The position numbers and the translations under genes are program-made. DNA of 64,000 bases from Coturnix japonica (taxonomy: Eukaryota > Chordata > Aves > Galliformes > Phasianidae). The notes beneath the pieces are model-generated. The model had not been told where the DNA came from and ran no database searches. It saw only the letters and a program-made list of their open reading frames with translations. Positions 14,691 to 28,842 of this stretch are shown here, piece by piece; within the stretch, counting starts at the first letter, position 1, and each line of letters starts with the position of its first letter. Where the stretch lies: the NCBI RefSeq assembly GCF_001577835.2, contig NC_029518.1, positions 51,430,878 to 51,494,877 of the forward strand, in the 5' to 3' direction.

Positions 14691-14945
14691 ACAGAATCAC
14701 ACGGAATCACAGAATGACCCGGGTTGGAAGGGACCTCAAGGATCATGTAGTTCCAACCCCCCTGCCTAGCAGGGCCACCAAACATACACCTTTACTAGAT
14801 CAGGTTGCCCAGGGCCCCATCCAACCAGGCCTTGAATACAACCAGGGATGGGGCATCCACAACCTCTCTGGGCAGCCTGTTCTAACACCTCACCACTCTC
14901 ATAGTAAAGAACTTCCCCCTGACATCCAACCTAAATGGTGAAACA
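14690..14945 (-). repeat. CR1 LINE, 3'-truncated copy
   Basis: It begins on the plus strand with repeated AATCACAGAAT units (the reversed tail), then GGGTTGGAAGGGACCTC, TAGTTCCAACCCCCCTGCC and CTGGGCAGCCTGTTC. These are classic avian CR1 motifs in antisense. The copy is well conserved, so it is relatively young. It abuts the CpG-rich island at its left. Confidence 0.95.
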
Positions 14946-16123
14946 GTGGCCTCTTCAGGTTCAACTCTGGATGTTGGCTAGTGAAAATCTAAATGCATAG
15001 ACACATCTCATTGACTCAGCTTCTTGCTATTCCTTCTCTGCCCTCACCAGCCTTAGTAACTACCCATCACTTTGTTTGCCACAAATCCAGCCCTCTCCCT
15101 TCACGCATCTTCTGAAACTGCTCCTTCTCTCCCTGCTTTCTAATTACACATCAATTCTGTGAATAGAAACACTTAAAAGCACCACTGATTTAAAACACAA
15201 AAAGGACAGGACTAACTTCTTTGCTTACTAGTTGAGCCGAGTTTTTTTTATCCCTTTTGCTGGTTCAAAGTGGGAAAATAAGAGGTAATAGTTGTTCAGA
15301 CTTCTGATCTAAATCCAATTCTCATTTAAATACTCCATCTGAAAACCAATTCACCCACTTTTTTGCAGCCTCAAAAATAACAATAGGTAGTTGTTTTTGT
15401 TTGTTTGCTTTTTCTATTTTTTTTCCTATAGAACTCAACTAATCATATTTGGTGATGACTTTTCCTAACCAAGATTAAAGCACAATCAGACTAATGTGAG
15501 GTCCTCTACACTCTCTTGACCAAATTGTATTAGTTGAAAAGACATCTTTAGTTCCCAGAACACATTAGCTAGTGCAAATGAAGCTGATGCGATGACTTTA
15601 ACGCCAACAAAACATATGGTATAACATCAGAGTTGTGCAACTAGCATGTGAGCAACCACAAGCTGAAAAGGAACACTTTCCAACTCACTGCAGAATGTTC
15701 AGTCAGCCTTCCTATGCATTTGTTATCACTTATTTTCAATGCTTGTATTACGCATCACCACCCATGATTTTTTTTTATTTTTTTATTTCTTTTTACAAAT
15801 ACAGATATGTGCTGCTCTGAAAGAACAGCCATTCCTGAGGCATTGCTTACCACCTCTCACAAGACATGCCTTGCAAAGAGCCTACAGGTTACAACTGACC
15901 TGCCTACAGATGCAGTTCCCTGCAGAGTAAGTGGGAAGGTGCACCTGGTGGCAGGGAACACACACCAAGGAAGAGAATGGGAACAGCTGGGCCTGGATGT
16001 TCCCAATAGGAACCCATTTGCTCAGGATACACTCCCTAGTGAAATACTCCTCTGCAACTGTATACAAATCCTTTTTTGAATTGCTATACAAGTCTTTATT
16101 AAACATATTGCTGTCTTTTAATA

Positions 16124-16795
16124 GGAGAACAGAATCACAGAATTGTAGGGGTTGGAAGGGACCTCTAGAGATCATCGAGTCCAACCCCCCTGCCAAAGCG
16201 GCTCCCTACACACTTCACACAGGTAGGCATCCAGGCGGGATTAGATATACTCCAAAGAAAGGGAGACTCACCCTCCCTGGGCAGCCTGTTCCAGTGCTCC
16301 GTCACCCTCACTGTAAAGAAGTTCTTCCGCACATTTGTGCGGAACTTCCTATGCTGTACTTTCATCCCATTACCCCTACTCCTATCCCCACACACTACTG
16401 AAAAGAGACCAGCCTCACCACTATGGCCTCCACACCTCAGGTATTTATAAACCTGGATCACTCCTCTCTCAGCCTTCTTTTCTCAAGGCTAAAGAGACCC
16501 AGTTCGCTTAGTCTCTCCTCATGGGGGAGATGCTCCAGGCCCTTCACCATCTTAGTGGCCCTCCGCTGGACTTTTCAGAGTTCCTGTCTTTTTGTACTGG
16601 GGAGCCAGAACTGGACACATATTCCAGATGAGCCTCGCCAGGGCAGAGTAGAGGGGGAGGATCACTCCTTCGACCTGTCTGGACCACGCTCTTTTAATGC
16701 ATCCAGTATGCCATTGGCCTTTTTGGCTACAAGGGCACACTGCTGGCTCACGGTCAATCTGTCGTCCACCAGGATGCCCAGGTCCCTCTCAAACA
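16124..16795 (-). repeat. CR1 LINE, long 3' fragment
   Basis: About 670 bp of antisense CR1: AATCACAGAATTG, GGTTGGAAGGGACCTC, TCCAACCCCCCTGCC, GGGCAGCCTGTTCCAGTGCTC, then further into the ORF2 end (CTCTCCTCATGGGGGAG, CCCTCCGCTGGACT, CCAGGTCCCTCTC). It contains the CR1 inverted repeat TCCGCACATTTGTGCGGA near 16325. Open frames on both strands here (up to 156 aa) belong to the repeat and are not host genes. Confidence 0.95.
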
Positions 16796-17368
16796 GACTG
16801 AGACAAACCAATTAGCCATTAAACAGAAATCCCCCTTAGGTAATGCTCACAGTTTCTGAAGAGGTTTAGCACTAACCACCCCTTTTTGTAACATCTTAAG
16901 AACAGAAGCCCGTTAAGGAAATTTGGTAGAGCAAGGTATCCTTGCAGATGCTTAGAAGCTTATCCCACAGGTGAAGCTCAGCATATAAAAAATGTATGCT
17001 GGTTTTTGTACGTTTGGTTGTTTTTCTTTGGACAGATTATGCAACAGGCTCCCATAGAATTCCCATTCTGAGCAACAAATAAGTGAATAAAGGCTGTATC
17101 AGAAAAGGCCCCGACATCTTATAGGCTCAAAAGCCAGAAGAATGATGCCCCTGTTTGCAATGGAAGTAAAGGATCAAGACACGTTGGTCTTAGAGTGACT
17201 TTAAACTGTCTTGAATTTGTAATGGACAGTCAGATAAGCCATGAAGGGTCAGATTCAGCTGAGATTTTGATTTGAGCCTAAAACACATCCATGGGACAGA
17301 AAGGTGAAAGTCAGTGACTGCAGAAAGGTGAAATGAATTTATATGTATTAAAAAGTAGCTCTCCGAAT

Positions 17369-17672
17369 TCATAGAATCACAGAATCATCAAGATTGGAAA
17401 AGACCTAAAAGATCATCCAGTCCAACCGTTCACCTATTTCCAATAGCTCCCACTAAGCCATGTCCCTCAACACAACATCCAGTCTTTCCTTGAACACCCC
17501 CAGGTTTGGTGACTCCACCACCTCCCTGGGTAGTCCATTGCAGTGCCTGACCATTCTTTCTGAGAAGTAATACTTCCTAATGTCCAGCTTGAATCTCCCC
17601 TGCCATAGCTTGAAACCATTCTCTCTGGTCCTGTCAGTAATGACACGAGAAAAGAGGCCGACCCCCAGCTCC
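17369..17672 (-). repeat. CR1 LINE, 3'-truncated copy
   Basis: Antisense CR1 starting CATAGAATCACAGAATC, then AGATTGGAAAAGACC, GATCATCCAGTCCAACC, GACTCCACCACCTCCCTGGG and TCTGAGAAGTAATACTTCC. It closely resembles the copies at 55768-56026 and 63438-63674, which suggests the same CR1 subfamily. Confidence 0.95.
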
Positions 17673-20600
17673 ATTAATAATATTATCCATTCCAAACATA
17701 AAGGCATTTCTCAAACGTGTGCTGACATTGTACTTTGCTACCTTGAAAGAAGTAAAGCTGAAGGGTGATACTTCAGTACTGTAATATTTAATCCACTCAA
17801 ATATATGGATGAAAAAGGAAAATTCACCATAGCTTGTATTGACGTGTATCTTTATATATATATATGGAAGTCTGAGGGTGTTTCATTTTTTTACTGTGGA
17901 GGGGGTTCTACAAAGCGTGACCTCCATTACCTTACACACATACCCTTAAAACCAGAATCATTTCAGCTTTCCCACCCCCATCTGCCTTCGTAAACCTGTC
18001 CTAAGCATCTGCAATATGTTATCCAACACACTGGCTGCTAACAATACAATCAGTATAAAAGGTTACTTAGGGGGCATGGTTGTTTTTTTTTTTTCCTTCC
18101 CCAGCCCTCCCACCCCAGGCTCTGTCCACAAAATACAAAGCTTATTTTAACAAAGACTTAAAGTCTTTTGCTGTGGAAAGTGTCTTTTTCCCTATCAAAA
18201 TGATCCTAAGAAAGAAAAAATAAAAAGGAGGGGGGGAGGAGGCGGGGATTGGAGCATACTGCAGTTGTAACTTTTTGCAGCAACATAACAGGAAATTTGC
18301 TTTAATAAACATTTGTCTGCACCTCAGCATAAAATATATTTGTTTCATAACTTGATTGTAAAATTTTACAGGGCAGTAATTTCACATACCGGATACTGGC
18401 CTGAACGCAGATTATTTCATTGCTTTCAGAAAAGAGCATCTGATCACTTTGCATTCTTAATTTTGCTAAGTATAAAGGCACCAAACCTACTGTTGTGCTT
18501 CAAACAGTCAAACTTCTCTTACTGACACTAATCCCAATCAGGCTTAGAGTGAAGACAAATATATTCCTGCAAATTACTGAGCTAGAGGGAAAACAGAAGT
18601 TGTCCAATCAGATAAGCAAAGCAATCTAGGTTGATTTGTACATATCTTCCACCAGTGGGTATCTTTGCAGAACTCTGCCTAGTACCTAATAATCTTTCAG
18701 CAGTACAAAACATCAGGTTTTGTTTTTAATAAACCAAACAGGTACAAACTAAACCATAAATTCTAATTATTAGAAAATCGTGGTTACTTTTCCTTCCTGA
18801 AAGTATCCCCATTTTACGTGCAAGAAGTACAGAATTACATACATCAGTGAAAATAAACAATTTTGCTTAAATACTATGAGAAGTCTCCCTAATTCCTTCA
18901 GAACTGGAGAAGTGGGGAGGAAAGCTTCTGCAAACCATTACTCTCATATCAGTTTTCATCAGTTCATATATTACATGACCCAGGAACTTATGGGACTGAG
19001 AGGAGGAAGCACAGTTACAGGTGCCTGGAGGTTCATATGTAGTGTTTCACTCTCGTAATACTGTACCATCAATTAGAGTTGCTACATGAAGCAATTAATG
19101 TGAATTCAGGTTATTCCATCAGTGTAACCTTCATTCAAAAATAATGCCAAGTCATGATAATAAATATGTGCATCATGTACGTAAGACAGCATATCCATCA
19201 CATCACCTGCCCAATTTTCTAAAAGATCCTAAGATTAAACATCTGTTCACTGACAGTGACTGGAGGAATTTGTATTTACTTGACTATCAAAAGTTAATGG
19301 CATATAACTACTGAGAAAATTCGCCATTTCTGCTGTTCTTCTACAGATTACATGAATCACACCACACTTCTGTGCTTGCCCAGCATGCAGTATCTGCTTC
19401 AAAAGGCAAGCACAAACTTAAAAACCCTTCTGATACTTCAAACCTCAAACACACAATCTCCAGTGTAGAAGGCACCACTAGCATAGGTCTGAGTTCCTTT
19501 ACACAGCTGGATGTGAGGCCTTCAGAAAGCAGAGCTTGCAGCCTGCACCAACCTAAGCACAGAATGAAAAGGGCTCACTAATACTCCTGTGCTTATTTCT
19601 CATATGGTTAAGGATACTGTGTGGTTTAGTACCAAGCATTCTTTGTGTGGAATTGATGCTCACAGATGTAACATTCGTAGCATTAAACAAAACTAGCATT
19701 TACTTGTCTCTTGGTAACACATGCAGAACACTCCAAAGGAGTAGAGCCTACAGATATGTGTGCACAGCACAGCAACTTAATGCTGACAAGCTCTGACCCC
19801 TGGCATTTATGCTACTGAAGAACTCAATGTACTACACTGGGAGATCCTGAAGTGAATGAGCTGTCCTTATAATCATTTCAGTGAGGACTTGGCTCATCCT
19901 TCACACTGTAAGCACAACTACTTCCTCCTTAGCAACAAGAAACAGTCAAATATATTCCATCAAAGTACTACAGAAGGGGTATGTATGCATTTAAGTGCAT
20001 GGATTTTATTGTTTTAATGAACTACCCTAGAGGAGCTTACTGCATTGCACGTTTGTTCTCAGCCCAGAGAATTTCAAAGACTCCACTGTTAAAAACATCT
20101 AGTAGACATTTAAGGAAGTTTCCAAGCCCTGCAGCACAGAGGCAGATTAACCTGGGCATTAACCCCCGTTTCAGACCCCAGTTCCTTATGAATTTAATTA
20201 TAATAAAACAGAGGGCCAAGGAAAAGCAAAACTTAAATACAATTACGATTGCCACTGTCACCGTAATTCCAGACAACTTCCCCTAGCAAGTACCTGGGAA
20301 CATTTTAGAGACACTAGAGCCACATAAGCATGGATATTTCATGATTTTAAAATAAGAACAAAATCAATTCCATTTCAAAAGGAATATTCTTACAAATTAA
20401 TTGTTTAGAAACCTCCAGTAATCCAATGAGATCTGCAACTGAGCATCTAATCTATAACTTCTGTAGATTTTTATAGTAATTGGTAATATAATTAATATGA
20501 ATTTAATACCAGTTCTAATTTGTTCACAATTAACAGATGCCCAACCCCAGTCACATCCTACTTATCAGCATAATAAAGCAAATCCTTAGAGTCCTCTTCG

Positions 20601-20835
20601 AAATGCTCCACTTTGCAGAAGATGCAACACATGCAGGAGAGAAGATTATAAACCTATGTAAGATTTCCAGAAAGGTTTTGCTTAGCAAAGAAGTCTGCAC
20701 CTGACCACTATTAATGAAAACAAGACCAAGGATGAGTCACAGTTAAACACTGCCTTGTCTAAGCACTGAAATCTCACAGTGGAGTACACATGCACAATCG
20801 TTAAGTACATGACAGTACTTCTTTAACATAGGTAA
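17673..20835. other. Intergenic DNA, nothing recognised
   Basis: About 3.2 kb without a recognisable exon, RNA gene or dispersed repeat. It has low-complexity T and G runs near 18080-18245 and a short TATATATATA tract near 17859. Open frames are short and unsupported. Confidence 0.5.
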
Positions 20836-21245
20836 TTCATAGAATCAAAGGTCGGAAAGTACATACAAGATCATCTAGTCCAACCGTCTTCCCTTTTTAC
20901 CATGCCTACAGAAAACCCCTAAACCGTTATCTCCTAGCTCCTTATCCAGATGTCTCTTGAATACTGCCAGGGATGATGACTCCACCACCTCCCTGTTCAT
21001 TCTAAACCTCATCTGATACAACTTGTGACCATTTCCTCAGGTCCTGTTTGTTGCCTGGCAGAAGAGGCCAAGCCCCTCCTCATCACAACCTCCCTTCAGG
21101 AAGCTGTAGAGTGCAATGAAGTCTCCCCTGAGCCTCCTCCAGGCTAAACAATCCCAGCTCCCTGAGCTGCTTCTCATAAGACTTATGCTCAAGACTCCTC
21201 ACCAGTTTTGTTGCCCTTCTCTGGACACATTCCAGGGCCTCAATG
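20836..21245 (-). repeat. CR1 LINE, 3' fragment
   Basis: Antisense CR1 beginning TTCATAGAATCAAAGG and GATCATCTAGTCCAACC, with CTCCACCACCTCCCTG, then the upstream part GAAGTCTCCCCTGAGCCTCC, CAGCTCCCTGAGC and CCCTTCTCTGGACACATTCC. It is more diverged than the younger copies in the window. Confidence 0.9.
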
Positions 21246-21352
21246 TCTTTCTTTCCATGCAATTTGTTTTAGAACCAAGTGAAGGAAAACACAACTAGCG
21301 TCAAGTTAAGTCTCCCGAATAAATAAAGATTTATTTCAAGAATTTCTGCCAA

Positions 21353-21433
21353 CATCTCAGAAGATTTGGGTAACAATTAAGGCAGTTCTCCTCACTTGCT
21401 TCAGTAGAGGGAGCCAAATTTTCATCACAGATG
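21353..21433 (-). ncRNA. C/D-box snoRNA, second SNORD100-like copy
   Basis: Read on the minus strand it has a C box (GTGATGA), a guide TTTGGCTCCCTCTA directly before a D' box CTGA, a C' box (GTGAGGA) and a D box CTGA (21357-21360). A short terminal stem CATC/GATG closes it. The guide plus D' (18 nt) is identical to the snoRNA in RPS12 intron 4, and the 3' part also shares GTTACCCAA. The terminal stem and linkers differ between copies but still pair, which argues for a working gene. It lies about 350 bp beyond the RPS12 poly-A signal, on the same strand, outside the known RPS12 transcript. Its host transcript is unknown. It could also be a recent duplicate that is no longer expressed. Confidence 0.7.
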
Positions 21434-21793
21434 CAGCAGTTCCTTCAGACTTTTCCAGACAAGTTACTTTAGAAATGCTGTAAAAGTACAGGCCTACATG
21501 CTGCCAAACTAGGTGCTAGCAAAGGCCATGATCAACTATCAGCATTTCTGCAATTCAAAAGCTGTGTGAAGTTCTCTAAGCTGCAAACCATGGTACAAAC
21601 ACGAAAAGGAGCACCAAGGGATAAGAACCACAAGGATTCCCATCACCTTCTTCAGAAACAGATAGAATTCAAATATTAAGAAACTACTCCAGGACCTTTA
21701 AAGTCTTTAAATCTGCTGTTATCCTTTGCAATAACAAAAGTAATCCCACCAGCACCCACCCATTAATCACACACAGACTCATCAGGCTCAACA

Positions 21794-21799
21794 TTTATT
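21794..21799 (-). terminator. RPS12 polyadenylation signal
   Basis: AATAAA on the minus strand, three bases after the RPS12 stop codon. The very short 3' UTR is typical of ribosomal protein genes. The 3' end of the mRNA is expected near 21775-21785. Confidence 0.85.
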
Positions 21800-21801
21800 T
21801 T

Positions 21802-24924
<3,123 letters not shown>

Positions 24925-25100
24925 GGCCCTCTCGGTGGGTGCCGCTCCCGCCCGGCTTCCTGCTGCAAATACAGACACAGACCGCCCCGGTGAGTGCCGG
25001 CGGCCGCCCCGGAGCCCCAACCCAGCTCCCCCCCGCCGCGATGGCCCGCCGGCCGGGGGGATTGTGCCCGGCAGGCCCCACCGCCGCCATGGCCGCTCAC

Positions 25101-25165
25101 CCCGCTGCCGCCGCGAGCCGCACGCGAAAGAGGGGGCGGGCCTTCCGCTTCACGCTCTTATACAG
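25101..25165 (-). promoter_or_regulatory. RPS12 core promoter, TOP start and exon 1
   Basis: Reading the minus strand, a TATA-like TATAAG (25157-25162) sits about 27 bp before a polypyrimidine start CCTCTTTCG (around 25126-25133). This is a 5' TOP motif, the hallmark of mTOR/LARP1-controlled ribosomal protein mRNAs. Exon 1 (about 25101-25132) ends at a GTGAGC donor. The whole area 24900-25250 is CpG-rich. Confidence 0.8.
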
Positions 25166-25551
25166 TGCGAGGACCCGCTGCGTGCTGGTGCGGAGGCTGC
25201 CCGACCAGCTGCCTGATGAGGTCTGCTGCCCCGCGTGGGTTGGCGGCACGGAGGGGAGGAATGGGGGAAAATAAACACTGCAAACAAACGAACCTTCATT
25301 CGGACTCTGCTGTCTTTAAGAGGTGTCAGGGCACTAAGCTGGCTTAGAAGACTGAATTCCTGTCAGGCACTCGTTGCTTGCTCTCTTGTGGTCGCTGAGG
25401 TGGGATCCTCAATCTCACTTGTGCCAGACCTGGCAAGATGAATGTGGAAGAAGACACGTAGTAATGAAAATAGGCAACAAATCCAGGTAGCCATAGTCTG
25501 TGGCTGATGTAACTGAGGACATTTGTCACCAGTGTAGTCAGGCACTTCTTT

Positions 25552-25859
25552 CAATACCTGAAGGGAACTTACTCCCAGGAGGAGAGTAAACTCTTCGAAA
25601 GGGCTGACAATAGCAGGACACGGGGAAATGGTTTTAAGTTAAAAGAGGGAAGATTTAGGTTGGATGTTAGGGGGAAGTTCTTCACTAGGAGAGTGGTTAG
25701 GCCCTGGAACAGGCTGCCCAGGGAGGTTGNNNNNNNNNNCCCTGGACAACCTGATCTAGTAAATGTGTATGTTTGGTGGCCCTGCCAGGCAGGGGGGTTG
25801 GAACTACATGATCCTTGAGGTCCCTTCCAACCCAGGTCATTCTGTGATTCTGTGATTCT
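25552..25859 (+). repeat. CR1 LINE, 3' copy interrupted by an assembly gap
   Basis: Sense CR1: GGTTTTAAGTTAAAAGAGGG, AGATTTAGGTTGGATGTTAG, GGAACAGGCTGCCCAGGGAGG, then ten N (25730-25739), then GGTGGCCCTGCCAGGCAGG, GGAACTACATGATCCTTGAGG and the tail ATTCTGTGATTCTGTGATTC. It is well conserved and young. Confidence 0.95.
25730..25739. other. Assembly gap (10 N)
   Basis: Ten ambiguous bases inside a CR1 copy, probably an unresolved repeat junction. No gene is affected. Confidence 0.99.
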
Positions 25860-26019
25860 TATGCAAAGCCCTTTGATCTCCTACCTTTATGCAGCGTGTG
25901 GTGTGGGCCAAATGCAGGCAGCGAGGAGATGCTGAATGATGTGAGTGCTGGAGAGGCAATGAGTGCTTATAGAACTGCTTTTAGAAGAAGAAGATAATGT
26001 AAATATCGGGAAAAATGTT

Positions 26020-26212
26020 GTTTCTGACAGGGCGGTGCTGCAGTGGCACAGGCTGCCCAGGAGGGGGTGGTGGAATCACCATCCGTGAATGCGTTCAAGA
26101 ACCATGTGGATGTGGCACTAAGGGACATGGTTAATAGACATGTTGGGAATGGGTTGGCAGTTGGACTAGGTGATCTTCGTGGTCTTTTCCAATCGTAATG
26201 ATTCTGAGATGT
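26020..26212 (+). repeat. CR1 LINE, 3'-truncated copy
   Basis: Sense CR1: GCACAGGCTGCCCAGGAGG, GGTGGTGGAATCACCATCC, TTCAAGAACCATGTGGATG, TTGGACTAGGTGATCTTCG, GTCTTTTCCAATCGTAATGATTCTG. Moderately diverged. Confidence 0.9.
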
Positions 26213-26289
26213 ACTTTGTATTGCTCAGACTCCAGAAAGCACACAAATACAGACAATAGTGCACGCTGAACAGTGAAGCAGGAAACAGA

Positions 26290-26720
26290 TGCTCTGCTGG
26301 AATTCAGAATAAAGGGGGGCTAAAAGGGGGATAGTTAAAGGTAGTTTATAGAAAAATGATTTAGTTAGTTAGGAAAACAAGTAAAGGAAACAAGGGGCCT
26401 GGGAGAGCAGGAAGGATGCAGATAAGGAGTGAGACCTCACAGAAGACATCAGGCAAGGAGGAGAATAGATGTTGTAAATACCAGAAGAGGAGTTGCATCC
26501 CCCTGATAAGAACAAGAGGGGGTCTGCATGCTAAAGAACTATTGAATATGTATCAGAATTCCAAGAAATCATTGACTATGTATGAGATGTACCTATATCT
26601 GTGTCATGATTTTACAAGTCCGTGTGCAAGTTTGGTGGAGCTATCCCCCTTGCACCCAGCGCTGGAATAAACATACCTGCTTTATAACCCATCTCTGTGT
26701 TATAGAGTTTGATTCCACAA
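26290..26720 (+). mobile_element. Solo LTR fossil, avian ERVL-type endogenous retrovirus
   Basis: A stretch of about 430 bp ends with the arrangement seen in bird ERVL-type LTRs: GCTATCCCCCTTGCACCCAG, then GCTGGAATAAACATACCTGC (poly-A signal), then TGTTATAGAGTTTGATTCC. No internal retroviral genes lie on either side, so it looks like a solo LTR left by recombination. The left boundary is approximate. It is moderately old. The family is assigned from memory of bird LTR ends, not from a database match. Confidence 0.55.
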
Positions 26721-28600
26721 GTCAATGCCTTGTTTCTCTCTCCAGGGAGAATGTTATTTCCTATATCCATCTATTGCTTAATCTTCCTGTTCTTGAAAAG
26801 ACACCAAATCTATAGAGAAGCTTTTGTGTTGAGTGGAACGGTAAATCAGTCTCACTCTCCAGGTCATCTGAGAATAACACAAAGTCCTTAGTCAGCCATA
26901 AGGCACGTTTGTATCACTGCATAAGTGCAACGTATTTTCTCTCTGGGAGGTGAAAGTATGCATATCATACTATCATACTCACGGTGAAATTATAGCCTAG
27001 TACTCTGAGAGCAGAATATAGAAGAATAGTTTCCCTAGAACAGTTGCAAGACAACAAATATGTGCTGAGAGTTATCTATATGTAGGTAGGATATTTTCAT
27101 TGGCACTGAGCTCTGTGTTGAAATGTTGAAGGGCAGCTATTTGTATTTATATATAATAATTAATGAAAGTGTATAATCCATTTTGAAAGTCCACTCCACT
27201 ACACAATGTGTTAATGTGAACTTAGTGCTCACGATTGCCCTTTGCTCACTGTTGGCACTGCCCCACCTGTTGTACCATCCTACCCAGTTTCCTAAAAGGA
27301 GTATCAAGATTACTAACCTCTGTATTTGCTCTTGATTTGGAGTTATGATGACCATTTAACACCCTGCTGCTTAAGTGCTGGCACACTACCAGGAGGAATT
27401 ATATATTTGAACCATGCATTACAGTCCTGTACTCCTGGAAGAGCCTGCCTGTGCTCTAGGGGGTTGAAGTGGTGTCTGCGCCAGCAGTGGCCCAATGTGT
27501 CACTGAACAGCCAGCCCATCAGAGGACCTCAGTCCTCTTGAGATTTGCTTTTATTTTCTTGAGAATAACACACTCTTGTGAACTTTTAACTGTCATGTTC
27601 TGAACTGTAGAGGTTTAGGAACTGAGCAATGAGGAGTTCAGACAGTGATTTTTTAAGTTCATAGCCATAAACATATGCCACACAAAATACATTGTCAAAA
27701 TACGCTTTAACAAAAGAACCGTTCTTCTTCGGGACTGATAAATAACTTTAAGGCTTCCCAGTCTTGTGACAAGAAAGAATTGTGGTTTTTCTTGTCACTG
27801 TTGCTGGGATCTAAACTTACATAAATAGGAGCACTTGCTCTGAAACATCCCCATTATGCATCTCGATATTAAAACCAGTGACTAGATGGAGTACTGATAG
27901 CACAGCTAAAATAGTGCTTTTAGGAAGTGGTTACTGATTTGTCTCCATAGCAATAGGTGCTCTGCCTTTCACTGGGATTTGAAGAGGTCCCTAGCTCATT
28001 CTTCATCTCCTTCCTCATTTTCCTCCCCTCACAGTAGGAACCTGTGCTGACTGCATAGATCCTATTGCCTTCTTCCCAAACCCAGCCTGGATTTCCTCCT
28101 GGCCACTTTATAGCCATTCGTTCTCTAACAACTCTGCCACTCAACCCTCTTGTTACTGTGCACTATTCTGCTCCTCGATGAAGGCTGTGTGACCTTGCCT
28201 ATTTCAGCACTCCCAAGCAGTGATGCTGAATCACCCTTTCTAAAAGAAGACAGAGGTGTTGCAGCTCTATTTAAACCAAATTAGTATTTGTGCTTAGCAT
28301 GCAAATCAGCATTCACACCTGAGCAGTCTGACTATGGTGGTAAGATTTCTAAGAACCGCCTTCAGGTCGGTCACACCGAGCAGAGTGAAACCTCCAGCGC
28401 CTGGTTCTCCTTGACCTCCAAACCTTTGCTCATCTGGCCTCACTGCAGGTGATCTCCTGGGCACTGCAGCCCCTAGCGATCACAGCAGCGTGATATTCAC
28501 AGGCCATTGCTGGGACAGGTGTGCGATGTGTTTGGGAGCCAGCTGCTTGCTAGCGGATTGCACGGCGCCTGGCGTGGCACAGCACACCTCTTGCAGGGTT
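26721..28600. other. Intergenic spacer, nothing recognised
   Basis: About 1.9 kb between the solo LTR and the SLC18B1 CpG island. No exon, RNA gene or clear repeat was seen, and open frames are short and unsupported. Composition becomes GC-richer toward 28.4 kb. Confidence 0.5.
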
Positions 28601-28639
28601 CAAATTGGAAGACATGAGTGACACCGCGCTGCTCAGGAT

Positions 28640-28842
28640 CCTTGTAGAACTTCCGACATAAATAAAGACTTACTGAAACGGTCGGAATCGAAACCGTAAC
28701 ATCTCATCGAGGCTGCCGCGGTCAATAGAGCCGAACTCTCCGACCCCAGCGCACCCACATCCGCGGCACCGCCGGTCAGGACGAGCCGCATCCCGAGCAT
28801 GCTCAGTGACCGGCGCTGTCCCTGCCCCGCTGCGTTGCCAGC
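28640..28842 (+). promoter_or_regulatory. SLC18B1 CpG-island promoter and 5' UTR
   Basis: A CpG-rich area begins near 28680 and continues across exon 1 to about 29180. No TATA box is evident, as is usual for housekeeping-type promoters. Transcription probably starts within about 100 bp upstream of the ATG at 28843. The RPS12 promoter faces the other way 3.5 kb to the left, so this is not a shared bidirectional promoter. Confidence 0.6.

Noticed and set aside
14417-14941. 174-aa open frame on the plus strand
   Set aside because: It runs from the CpG-rich patch into an antisense CR1. No splice context or domain, and the C-terminal half is repeat.
16320-16350. Hairpin GTTCTTCCGCACA...TGTGCGGAAC as a terminator or small RNA
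   Set aside because: It is part of the CR1 consensus and recurs with the repeat.
15931-16401. 156-aa open frame on the plus strand
   Set aside because: Its second half is antisense CR1 sequence; the rest has no recognisable feature.
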